This document shows, in pieces, positions 24,663-31,628 of a stretch of DNA of 44,546 nt; position 1 is the stretch's first letter, and the number at the start of each line of letters is the position of its first letter. A model generated the notes under the pieces. The model ran no database searches, was not told where the DNA came from, and saw only the letters and a list, made by a program, of their open reading frames with translations. Both the position numbers and the translations under genes were made by a program. The DNA is from Lachnospiraceae bacterium (lineage in GTDB: Bacteria > Bacillota > Clostridia > Lachnospirales > Lachnospiraceae), in NCBI GenBank assembly GCA_021202465.1, contig JAJQCZ010000034.1, positions 1 to 44,546 on the forward strand, read 5' to 3'.

Positions 24663-25623
24663 GAATGTGGTGCGTGTACCCGGAGAAATCATTTTCCACC
24701 TGATCGAGGATGCTCTCGACGGCCACCGAGGCCAGCATCTTCTTGGGCTGCTCGATGGTGGTGAGATGGATCCGGGGCAGCTCACTGTACTGGATGTTGT
24801 CGAAGCCCAGCAGGGAAATATCCTCGGGAATGCGGATGCCACACTCGTCTGCCGCCTGCATGATGCCCAGTGCATTGGTGTCTGACGCGGCGAAGATGGC
24901 GGTGTAGTCTCTTTCCTGCGTGAAGAATTGACGCGCCAGCTGATGTCCGTATTTGATAGACGAGGCGGAGAAGGGGTTGTTGTAGAAACGGGGCTCCAGC
25001 CCCAGGTCGCGGCAGGCCATCTCATAGCCTTCGGCGCGCAGCTGGTGGGTGTTGCTGCCCTTGCGGCGCCCGAAGTAGACGATCTTCCGGTGCCCCAGCT
25101 TGTACAGATATTCGACACCCAGATAGGCGCCGCGGGTATTGTCCACAGAGACATAGCTCTCCGGATTCTCGCGCAGGTTCTTGCCCAGGAAGACAGAGGG
25201 GACCTTGGAAAGATACTGGGACAGGGATTCGTAGCTGTCGGAGCCGGAGGGGATCAGAATGATGCCGTCCACCTGGCGTCCGATCAGCAGTTCAAAGAGC
25301 TCCCGCTCCTGCTCCGGATCCCGGGAACTGTTGCAGAGGATGATATTGTAACCCCGGGCCCGGGCCTGGCGGTCAATATGGTAGGCCAGCTCGGACATGA
25401 AGGGGTTGTTGACACCGGGGAGGATGACTCCCAGAAGCTTCGTGCTCTTAACGACCATGGCGCGGGCGACCATGTTGGTCGTGTAGTTCATTTCCTTGCA
25501 GACCTTAAGGACACGCGCCCGGGTCTCCTCACTGATCTCGGGACTGTTCGACAGTGCCCGGGAAACAGTGGAATAGGAGACGTTTGCGGCCTTTGCGACA
25601 TCTTTGATAGTAACGTTCTTCAT
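24607..25623 (-). CDS. LacI-family transcriptional regulator of the HAD/transporter locus (predicted)
   Basis: A 338-residue protein with a canonical LacI helix-turn-helix (TIKDVAKAANVSYSTVSRAL, residues 5-24), hinge (about 45-60) and sugar-binding-protein-like effector domain (from about residue 61: TKLLGVILPGVNNPF). It is divergent from the HAD operon. Its own promoter is at 25670-25698 on the minus strand, and AAGGAGA precedes its ATG. The palindromic AAACGTTT at the HAD promoter and the related sites at 17686, 17776 and 29925 are of the kind bound by LacI/CcpA-type proteins, so it probably controls the whole locus. The effector is unknown. Confidence 0.93.
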   Translation of the reverse strand: MKNVTIKDVAKAANVSYSTVSRALSNSPEISEETRARVLKVCKEMNYTTNMVARAMVVKSTKLLGVILPGVNNPFMSELAYHIDRQARARGYNIILCNSSRDPEQERELFELLIGRQVDGIILIPSGSDSYESLSQYLSKVPSVFLGKNLRENPESYVSVDNTRGAYLGVEYLYKLGHRKIVYFGRRKGSNTHQLRAEGYEMACRDLGLEPRFYNNPFSASSIKYGHQLARQFFTQERDYTAIFAASDTNALGIMQAADECGIRIPEDISLLGFDNIQYSELPRIHLTTIEQPKKMLASVAVESILDQVENDFSGYTHHILNPTLVERESCAPVAVPE

Positions 25624-25669
25624 TTATCCAATTCTCCTTACGAAATATTTTCGGAAATAACCCGGATTT

Positions 25670-25698
25670 ATTGTAAGGGATTCTACGAGAAATGTCAA
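25670..25698 (-). promoter_or_regulatory. promoter of the LacI-type gene (minus strand)
   Basis: Read on the minus strand: TTGACA (25698-25693) and TACAAT (25675-25670) with a 17-base spacer, 47 bases before the start codon. Confidence 0.85.
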
Positions 25699-25800
25699 CC
25701 TGCATACAGACAAAAATGCGCAGATTTTTGCAAAAGACACAGAAAAATCAGAATAAAAACAGGAATGAAGAACAATTTTACGGCGGATAAACGAAAATAA

Positions 25801-25907
25801 CCGGAAAACACCGGGGGAAATCACGAAAATCACCTGCTTTCCTTCCGGAAGCGGATGAAAACAACCGGGAAATCCGTGATTTTCCTGATTTTCCGGCTGT
25901 TTTCCGG
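25801..25907. repeat. large imperfect inverted repeat in the divergent regulatory region
   Basis: About 31 bases at 25801-25831 (CCGGAAAACA... GAAAATCA) are mirrored by 25877-25907 (TGATTTTCC... TGTTTTCCGG), with a perfect GAAAATCAC/GTGATTTTC pair at 25825-25833 and 25876-25884 and a CTTCCGGAAG palindrome inside. It lies in the 368-base gap between the two divergent promoters; that gap has no gene. It may be a regulatory or cruciform element, or a remnant repeat. Confidence 0.6.
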
Positions 25908-25919
25908 GGGAAAAAGCCA

Positions 25920-25948
25920 TTGACAAACAAGAAAACAGACGGTACAAT
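25920..25948 (+). promoter_or_regulatory. promoter of the HAD operon
   Basis: TTGACA (25920-25925) and TACAAT (25943-25948), 17-base spacer; both nearly perfect consensus. The start codon at 25992 lies about 37 bases after the expected transcription start. Confidence 0.9.
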
Positions 25949-25964
25949 GGCAACAGATGGAAAC

Positions 25965-25974
25965 GGAAACGTTT
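25965..25974 (+). promoter_or_regulatory. candidate LacI-family operator GGAAACGTTT, site 3
   Basis: The site contains the palindrome AAACGTTT (25967-25974), placed about 10-20 bases after the expected transcription start of the HAD operon, an ideal roadblock position. TGGAAACGGAAACG overlapping it also fits the CcpA cre pattern nearly completely. Confidence 0.6.
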
Positions 25975-25991
25975 GAGGAGGAATTTGCATT

Positions 25992-26786
25992 ATGATTCGT
26001 GCCGTACTCTTTGATCTCGGGGGAACGCTGCACTGTGCGGACAATCCGCCCGGCCGCGAGATCTGGTTCGCAGATCGTCTGCTGAACCGGCTGGCAGATT
26101 ACGGGATCTGCCTCGATGCAACGCCGGAGGAGCTGGCGGGCAGACTGCGGGTTAATGCAGAGATATACAAGCATGAGACGGAGGAGTCTCTGGAAGAGCT
26201 GCCGCCGCCGGTGATCTGGAATGACTATTATCTGAAGCAATACCGGATCGGCCGGGAACGTCTCGCACCGCTGGCGGAGGAACTGAGCTTTCTCTATGAT
26301 TATGAGCGGGTGCGCGTCATGCGGCGGCCGCATCTGCGGGAGACACTGGAGGAGCTGCAGAGCATGGGCCTGCATCTGGGGCTGATCAGCAACATCATTT
26401 CCACGTCGGTAGCGCCGCACTTCCTGGAGGAATACGGTATCGACGGGTTCATGGAATGCGTGATTCTCTCCAGCCGGACCGGCTGCCGGAAGCCGGGGGC
26501 CGGGATCTTCCGGGTGGCAGAGAGGGCGCTGAATCTTGCGCCGGAGGAGTTTGCCTATGTGGGCGATACGCTTTCGCGCGATGTGCGCGGCGTGCGTAAC
26601 GCCGGATGGCACACGGCGATTCAGATCGAGAACCCCTCGGTCGCTCATCGGGACGTGGGCATGAAGGAGCTGGGGCTGGCGCCGGATTATAAGATCCGCG
26701 ACCTGCAGGAGATTCCGGGAATCATCCGTGACATCAATCAACAAGAAAAAGAAAGGGGAATCATCCGTGATGAAGACCAACATTGA
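25992..26786 (+). CDS. HAD-superfamily hydrolase, paralogue 2
   Basis: A 264-residue protein, first of four tandem HAD genes behind a strong promoter. Motif I is FDLGGTLH (residues 7-14), motif II LISNII (about 132), motif III CRKPGA (about 167) and motif IV YVGDTLSRD (about 189). As in all five paralogues the residue two after the nucleophile Asp is Gly. An alpha-helical cap domain lies between motifs I and II. GAGGAGG precedes the ATG. The C-terminal GIIRDINQQEKERGIIRDE contains a duplicated GIIRD, matching a 15-base direct repeat, and the gene overlaps the next one by 17 bases. Confidence 0.87.
   Translation: MIRAVLFDLGGTLHCADNPPGREIWFADRLLNRLADYGICLDATPEELAGRLRVNAEIYKHETEESLEELPPPVIWNDYYLKQYRIGRERLAPLAEELSFLYDYERVRVMRRPHLRETLEELQSMGLHLGLISNIISTSVAPHFLEEYGIDGFMECVILSSRTGCRKPGAGIFRVAERALNLAPEEFAYVGDTLSRDVRGVRNAGWHTAIQIENPSVAHRDVGMKELGLAPDYKIRDLQEIPGIIRDINQQEKERGIIRDEDQH
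26717..26770 (+). repeat. 15-base direct repeat at the junction of two HAD genes
   Basis: GGGAATCATCCGTGA occurs at 26717-26731 and 26756-26770, 39 bases apart (13 codons), so the duplication keeps frame in the upstream gene. The second copy ends in the A of the start codon of the next gene, so the duplication may have created the overlap. Confidence 0.8.
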
Positions 26787-27501
26787 CACCATATTTTTTG
26801 ATGTCGGAGCGACGCTCCGCTACGTCGTGCCGGATGAGGAATTTGCGGCGGCGGCGGAGAAGGCACTCATGGAGCTGGTGGGTACCACCGAGTCTCACGA
26901 CGAATTCTTTGAGAAGCTGGAGGCCAACTGGAAGGCCTACCGTAAGTTCGCCAAGACGGAGCTGATCGATGTCTCGGAGATGGAGCTGTGGCTGCAGTAT
27001 CTGCTGCCGGACTATCCGGCGGAGGTGCTGGCTCCCAACTCGGCGCGGCTGACCCGCCTTTGGAGAGACCATGACGGACGCCGTGAGGCGCATCTGGATG
27101 TGGTTCCCACGCTGCGGGAGCTGAAACGCCGGGGATACAAGCTGGGCATCATCGCCAATACGATCACCGAGACGGAGATTCCCGACTGGATGTGCAGCGC
27201 CGGGGTGGCAGACTGCTTTAAGACCGTGATCCTCTCCTCCAAGGTGCGGCTGCGCAAGCCAGATGTGGCGATCTATCAGCTGGCAGCCCGCTGTATTGAC
27301 TCGCCGGTGGAGAACTGTGCCTACGTAGGCGACAATCCGGTGCGCGATGTGGAGGGAGCTGTGAATTCCGGCTTCGGGAGCATGATCCTCTATGAAGATG
27401 CCGGGACGGCCGACCGCGAGGGCAAGCTGCCCACGGTGCAGCCGGATGTCCGCATTCGTTCGATCGGTGAGCTGCTGGAGCTTTTCCCGGACAGAAACTG
27501 A
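26770..27501 (+). CDS. HAD-superfamily hydrolase, paralogue 3 (degenerate motifs)
   Basis: Start at the ATG at 26770 (a GTG directly before it is possible), overlapping the previous gene by 17 bases; 243 residues. Motif I is FDVGATLR (Asp near residue 10), motif II GIIANTITE with Ala where Ser or Thr is usual, motif III RLRKPDV and motif IV YVGDNPVRD. It therefore lacks both the second Asp of motif I and the motif II hydroxyl residue, which makes it the most divergent of the five. It could be a poor phosphatase, another type of HAD enzyme, or a partner of a paralogue. It lies eight bases before the next HAD gene. Confidence 0.85.
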   Translation: MKTNIDTIFFDVGATLRYVVPDEEFAAAAEKALMELVGTTESHDEFFEKLEANWKAYRKFAKTELIDVSEMELWLQYLLPDYPAEVLAPNSARLTRLWRDHDGRREAHLDVVPTLRELKRRGYKLGIIANTITETEIPDWMCSAGVADCFKTVILSSKVRLRKPDVAIYQLAARCIDSPVENCAYVGDNPVRDVEGAVNSGFGSMILYEDAGTADREGKLPTVQPDVRIRSIGELLELFPDRN

Positions 27502-27509
27502 GGTGACTC

Positions 27510-28241
27510 ATGGAGAAGATCAGAGGAGTGTTTTTTGATCTGGGAGGGACGCTGCGGATCGTGGAGAAGGTGCCGGAGCATCAGGAGAAGGCCCGGAATC
27601 GCATGGCTGAGCTGGCCGGCTGGGAGGATCCCGCCGCTTTCCTGGATATGGTGGAGAAACGCTACGAGCCCTATCGGGACTGGGCGCTGACCGAGAACCG
27701 GGAGGCGGGCGACTATGACCTGTGGGCCAACTGGCTGCTGCCGGAGATGCCGGAGGAGAAGCTGCGCGCCGTCTGTCACGAGCTGACCTACCAGTACCGT
27801 CAGGTGAAGGGCCTCCGCCATGTGGTAGACGGAGGCGTGGAGGTGATCCGGACGCTTCATGAGCGGGGTTACCGGCTGGGAATCATCAGCAACCTCATCG
27901 GGGAGAACGAGATCTATGACTGGCTGCGGGACGACGGCCTGGAAAAATATTTTGATGCCGTAATCCTTTCATCAATCTGCCATATCCGCAAGCCGGATCC
28001 GGAGATGTACCACATGGGGTGCCGGGAGCTTGGCCTCGCACCGTCGGAATGCGTGTCGGTGGCTGATAACCTGAACCGGGACATCACCGGGGCGAAGGAA
28101 GCCGGGATCGGCGCGAACATCCTCTTTATCTCGCCGGAGAAGCTGGCGAAGAAGACGGTCACCGACGCCAACCGCCCGGATTATATCGTACATCATTTCC
28201 GGGATATCCTGCGCGTGGATATTTTACAGGAAAATGTGTGA
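27510..28241 (+). CDS. HAD-superfamily hydrolase, paralogue 4
   Basis: A 243-residue protein with motif I FDLGGTLR (Asp near residue 9), motif II GIISNLIGE, motif III HIRKPDPEM and motif IV SVADNLNRD, where the usual Gly-Asp is Ala-Asp. It is most like the next gene: both have the cap-domain pattern EPRYDxYREWAL/EKRYEPYRDWAL and VVDGGVEVIR/VVTDGGVETIR, so the two arose by a recent duplication. GAGGTGACTC precedes the ATG. Substrate unknown. Confidence 0.86.
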   Translation: MEKIRGVFFDLGGTLRIVEKVPEHQEKARNRMAELAGWEDPAAFLDMVEKRYEPYRDWALTENREAGDYDLWANWLLPEMPEEKLRAVCHELTYQYRQVKGLRHVVDGGVEVIRTLHERGYRLGIISNLIGENEIYDWLRDDGLEKYFDAVILSSICHIRKPDPEMYHMGCRELGLAPSECVSVADNLNRDITGAKEAGIGANILFISPEKLAKKTVTDANRPDYIVHHFRDILRVDILQENV

Positions 28242-28303
28242 GAGGCCGGGGAGCCGTGGGGTGAGAGGTAAAACGAAAGAATACTGCGAGGAGGGGGGTA
28301 CAT

Positions 28304-29053
28304 ATGTCAGAGAAGAAGACGCGGGCGATTCTGTTTGACCTGGGGGATACGCTTCACGTGATTCGTAAGGACGAGGAGTACAGCAGGCGGGCCAGAACCC
28401 GCATCGCCAGGCTGCTGGGGACGGAGATGGATTCGGAGGAATTCTACCATACCGTCATCGAACCCCGGTACGACCGGTACCGGGAATGGGCGCTGACATA
28501 CTACTGTGAGGCGCCGGAGAAGGTGCTGTGGACAAAATGGCTGGCCTACGACTTCCCGCGGGAGCGGGTGGAGTCGGCGGCCTCAGAGCTGACCTGGGAA
28601 TACCGGAAGAGCAAGGGCGAACGCGTGGTGACTGACGGCGGCGTGGAGACAATCCGGGAGCTTTATGCCCGGGGATACGATCTGGCGATCGTCAGTGATC
28701 TGGTGGGGGTTCAGGAAGTGGACGACTGGCTGGATCGCGACGGGCTGCGTCCGTATTTCAAATCGGTGCAGCAGTCCTCGATCAGCCTGATCCGCAAGCC
28801 GCATCCGGCGCTCTTCTACTACGCGCTGGAAGAGCTGGGCGTGGATGCCGAGGAAGCCTGCTTCGTCGGAGACAATCTGAACCGGGATATCATCGGCGCG
28901 AAGGCGGCGGGAATCGGTCTGACCGTGGGCGTCCGCTATCCGGAGAAGAAGCCGCAGGAGGTCACTGAGGAGAACCGGCCCGACCGCTTCATTGCTCATT
29001 TCACGGAGCTTCTGGACATCTTCCCCGGACCCGGGGAAGCGCCGCAGCTGTAA
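28304..29053 (+). CDS. HAD-superfamily hydrolase, paralogue 5
   Basis: A 249-residue protein with motif I FDLGDTLH (Asp near residue 11; the second acidic residue is one place later than in DxDxT), motif II AIVSDLVG, motif III LIRKPHP and motif IV FVGDNLNRD. The ribosome-binding site GAGGAGGGGGG is strong. It closes the tandem HAD array; a convergent PHP gene follows with a terminator hairpin in between. Closest relative in the window is the preceding gene. Confidence 0.86.
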   Translation: MSEKKTRAILFDLGDTLHVIRKDEEYSRRARTRIARLLGTEMDSEEFYHTVIEPRYDRYREWALTYYCEAPEKVLWTKWLAYDFPRERVESAASELTWEYRKSKGERVVTDGGVETIRELYARGYDLAIVSDLVGVQEVDDWLDRDGLRPYFKSVQQSSISLIRKPHPALFYYALEELGVDAEEACFVGDNLNRDIIGAKAAGIGLTVGVRYPEKKPQEVTEENRPDRFIAHFTELLDIFPGPGEAPQL

Positions 29054-29100
29054 GGGCAGCATGTGATCCGGCGTATTCACGCCGATGGCTTCTGTCGGAA

Positions 29101-29133
29101 AGAAAAAACGTCTGCCGGATTTTCCGGCAGACG
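29101..29133 (-). terminator. intrinsic terminator of the PHP-domain gene
   Basis: CGTCTGCCGGA (29109-29119) pairs perfectly with TCCGGCAGACG (29123-29133). Read on the minus strand the hairpin is followed by T6, so it ends the minus-strand gene; on the plus strand it may also weakly end the HAD operon. Confidence 0.85.
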
Positions 29134-29144
29134 AATCCAGACTT

Positions 29145-29828
29145 TTATTCGGAAACTTTCGGTTCCAGCAGCGAAAATTTTCCGCTGCGGAGGAGATGAG
29201 CCAGCTCGATGGAGTTCTCCGGAAGATGCTCGACCCGGATGCCGGTGATGCCGATATCTTCGGGGCGGTGGCAGTCCGAACCGGCGGTGCCGATCAGACC
29301 GAACTGTTCCGCGTACTCGGCGGCCCGGTCGTTGTGACTGTCATGCCGCGGGCTGCCGTTGAGTACTTCCACACCGTCGAGATAGCAGGCGATGGCCGGT
29401 GTGCAGCCCCGGCGATAGGGGTGTGCCTGAATCAGCACGGCCCCGGCAGCCCGGCAGAGAGGCGCGAAGGCGGCGATGCCCATGCGGAAGATTTCTTCAG
29501 GATTCCGCAGCAGCTCGTTGTGGTAACCGTAGAGCAGATAATCGTTGCTGCACTCATCGAAACGCAGCTCCGCGCCCTTATAGATCTGGATGCCCTGCTT
29601 CCGGCCCTCTTCCTTCATCCGGTGGTAGCCTTCAAGGAACGGATGTACCTTGTCGGCTTCCGAAGCCAGGTCGATCTGCAGATAATCGAAGGTGGTGCGG
29701 TTGAAGTGGTCGGTGACGACGATGCCGCTGTAGCCGGCGGCCTTGTAGCCGGCGATAAGCTCTTCCGCTTCCAGCCAGCCGCATTTGCTGGAGTAGGTGG
29801 TGTGAAGATGCGTCTCGATTTTATACAT
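29145..29828 (-). CDS. PHP-domain metal-dependent phosphoesterase-like protein
   Basis: A 227-residue protein with all PHP motifs: ETHLHTTYSSKCG (His-x-His, residues 5-17), GIVVTDHFN (about 35-43), KGAELRF (about 84-90), LIQAHPYRRG (about 133-142) and TAGSDCHRPEDIG (about 191-203). PHP proteins bind two or three metals and hydrolyse phosphate esters (histidinol phosphate, nucleotides, nucleic acids). Its place between the HAD array and the mutase-like gene, with a shared candidate operator upstream, suggests a role in the same phosphate chemistry. The promoter is at 29867-29895. Confidence 0.88.
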   Translation of the reverse strand: MYKIETHLHTTYSSKCGWLEAEELIAGYKAAGYSGIVVTDHFNRTTFDYLQIDLASEADKVHPFLEGYHRMKEEGRKQGIQIYKGAELRFDECSNDYLLYGYHNELLRNPEEIFRMGIAAFAPLCRAAGAVLIQAHPYRRGCTPAIACYLDGVEVLNGSPRHDSHNDRAAEYAEQFGLIGTAGSDCHRPEDIGITGIRVEHLPENSIELAHLLRSGKFSLLEPKVSE

Positions 29829-29866
29829 GATTCTGCCTCCCGGATTACGAAATTTTTGTCGTCCAC

Positions 29867-29895
29867 ATCATAGCATGAACGGATGCGGATTGCAA
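29867..29895 (-). promoter_or_regulatory. promoter of the PHP gene (minus strand)
   Basis: Read on the minus strand: TTGCAA (29895-29890) and TATGAT (29872-29867), 17-base spacer, about 38 bases before the start codon. Confidence 0.75.
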
Positions 29896-29924
29896 ATCTT
29901 TTCACGGAAGGCTGGAGAAAAACC

Positions 29925-29933
29925 GGAAACGTT
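29925..29933 (+). promoter_or_regulatory. candidate LacI-family operator GGAAACGTT, site 4
   Basis: CCGGAAACGTTGG lies between the divergent PHP gene and the mutase-like gene. The AT-rich stretch downstream contains TAAAAT at 29949-29954, a possible -10 element, in which case the site covers the -35 region. Confidence 0.5.
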
Positions 29934-30001
29934 GGAATAAAAACTGAGTAAAATTTAAAGGGTTTCGAAAACTTTTGAGTGTTCTAAGGAGGGAAAAACA
30001 T

Positions 30002-31564
30002 ATGACCAGGCAGGATCGCGGCGGAGCCGCTCTGGCTGAAGCTGTGAAGGCCGCGTATGCGGAGGGACTGACGGATTATTTCCTGGAACCCATGAGCCGT
30101 GTGGATGCGGATGGAAAGCCCGTGGGAAAGATTCAGGACGGCGAAAGCGTGGTGTTCTGCTGCCGGAGAGGCGAGCGGGAGATTGAGCTGACGGAGGCCT
30201 TTACAGAGCCGGATTTCAACCACTTCCCCCGGGATTACATGGCGAATCTGGAGTTCGTCATCATGACCATGTACCATGATAAATTTAAAGATCTGCCCAT
30301 CGCCTTCGCCCCGGAACGGGTGGAGAAGCCGCTGGCGCAGGTCGTCTCCGAGGCGGGCCTGCGCCAGTTTCACTGCGCGGAGTCCGAGAAATATGCCCAT
30401 GTGACCTTCTTCTTTAACGGAGGTTACAATGAGCCCTTCCCCGGTGAGACAGATCTGCGGGTTCCCTCGCCGAAGGGGATTCCCTTCGACCAGAAGCCGG
30501 AGCTGAGTCTGCCGGAGGTGGCGGAGAAGGTGAAGGGAGCTGTGGATGAGGACTATGACTTCATCCTGACTAATTTCGCCAACGGCGACGTCATCGGGCA
30601 CACCTCCAACAGCGAGGCGAAGCTGGTGGCAGCGGCTACGGTGAGCCGTTATGTGGAGGAGGTTGTGAGCTACGCGAAGGAGCGGGGCTATCTGGTGGCA
30701 GTCACGGCAGATCATGGCAACATCGAGACGCTCTATACGCCGGAGGGCAAGCCGCACGGAGCGCACACCACCAACCTGGTGCCGTTCGTGGTCATTGATC
30801 CGCAGGATCGCGCTGTGGCGCTGCGGGACGGGCGTCTGGGCGATGTGGCGCCGACGGTTCTTTCGGTGCTGGGACTCCCGCAGCCTGCTGAGATGACAGG
30901 CAGTTCGCTGATCGGGACAGAAGGCATTCAGAACCCGAAGATGCTGCTGATTATTCTTGACGGCTGGGGCTTCGGCACGGCCGACGAAGGCGATGCCATT
31001 TATCTGGCTTCCACGCCGGGCTGGGATGGTCTGCTTGCGAAGTATCCGAACAGTAAGCTGCGGGCCTCCGGCGGGGACGTGGGGCTGCAGGATGGCAAAC
31101 CCGGCAATTCCGAGGCCGGTCACACCAACCTCGGCGCGGGCCGAGTGGTGCCGCAGGATGACGTGCGGATGGATACCGCCATCCGGGACGGTTCCTTCAA
31201 GACCAATCCGGTCTTCCGTAAGGCGATTGAGGATGCGAAGAAGAACGGCAAAGCCCTGCACCTGATCTCCTATCTGACGAAGAAATCCAGCCACGGCTGC
31301 ATCGACTATCCGCTGATGCTCACGGAAATGGCCGAGGGCCTGGATGAGGTGTATCTGCATATTATTTTCGACGGGCGCAGCACGGAGCCGGGGAGCGCCC
31401 CGGATCTGCTGGCGGAGCTGGAAGAGAATCTGAATGCCATCGGCCGGGGGCAGATCGTGGACGGCGTAGGCCGCGGCATCGCGCTGGATCGCGATGGGAA
31501 TTACGCGAAGGTGCAGAAGGCCTATGAGAGCATGGTACTGGGAAAAGGAACGCAGTACCGGTAG
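30002..31564 (+). CDS. circularly permuted homologue of cofactor-independent phosphoglycerate mutase
   Basis: Start at the ATG at 30002, eight bases after AAGGAGGG; 520 residues. The order of the two halves is swapped relative to iPGM (GpmI). Residues about 15-303 match the usual C-terminal part: AYAEGLTDYFLEP, AESEKYAHVTFFFNGG, ANGDVIGHT, TADHGN (Asp237-His238), HGAHTTN and MTGSSLI. After a short linker, residues about 313-520 match the usual N-terminus: LLIILDGWG (Asp320), GNSEAGHTNLGAGR (Ser370 as nucleophile) and DGRS. The two-metal phosphatase site is thus complete. Substrate-domain motifs differ: DGRD is DGRS, GRYYAMDRD is GRGIALDRD and NFRPDRARE is CCRRGEREI. It is likely a phosphotransferase or phosphatase on another substrate. 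Confidence 0.85.
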   Translation: MTRQDRGGAALAEAVKAAYAEGLTDYFLEPMSRVDADGKPVGKIQDGESVVFCCRRGEREIELTEAFTEPDFNHFPRDYMANLEFVIMTMYHDKFKDLPIAFAPERVEKPLAQVVSEAGLRQFHCAESEKYAHVTFFFNGGYNEPFPGETDLRVPSPKGIPFDQKPELSLPEVAEKVKGAVDEDYDFILTNFANGDVIGHTSNSEAKLVAAATVSRYVEEVVSYAKERGYLVAVTADHGNIETLYTPEGKPHGAHTTNLVPFVVIDPQDRAVALRDGRLGDVAPTVLSVLGLPQPAEMTGSSLIGTEGIQNPKMLLIILDGWGFGTADEGDAIYLASTPGWDGLLAKYPNSKLRASGGDVGLQDGKPGNSEAGHTNLGAGRVVPQDDVRMDTAIRDGSFKTNPVFRKAIEDAKKNGKALHLISYLTKKSSHGCIDYPLMLTEMAEGLDEVYLHIIFDGRSTEPGSAPDLLAELEENLNAIGRGQIVDGVGRGIALDRDGNYAKVQKAYESMVLGKGTQYR

Positions 31565-31577
31565 AAATATGAAAAAA

Positions 31578-31606
31578 CAGGGGTGCCTGCCGGACGGGCA
31601 TCCCTG
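31578..31606 (+). other. hairpin after the mutase-like gene
   Basis: CAGGGGTGCC (31578-31587) can pair with GGGCATCCCTG (31596-31606). No T-run follows, so its effect on termination is uncertain. Confidence 0.4.
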
Positions 31607-31628
31607 TCGATGAAAGGATCGATGAATC

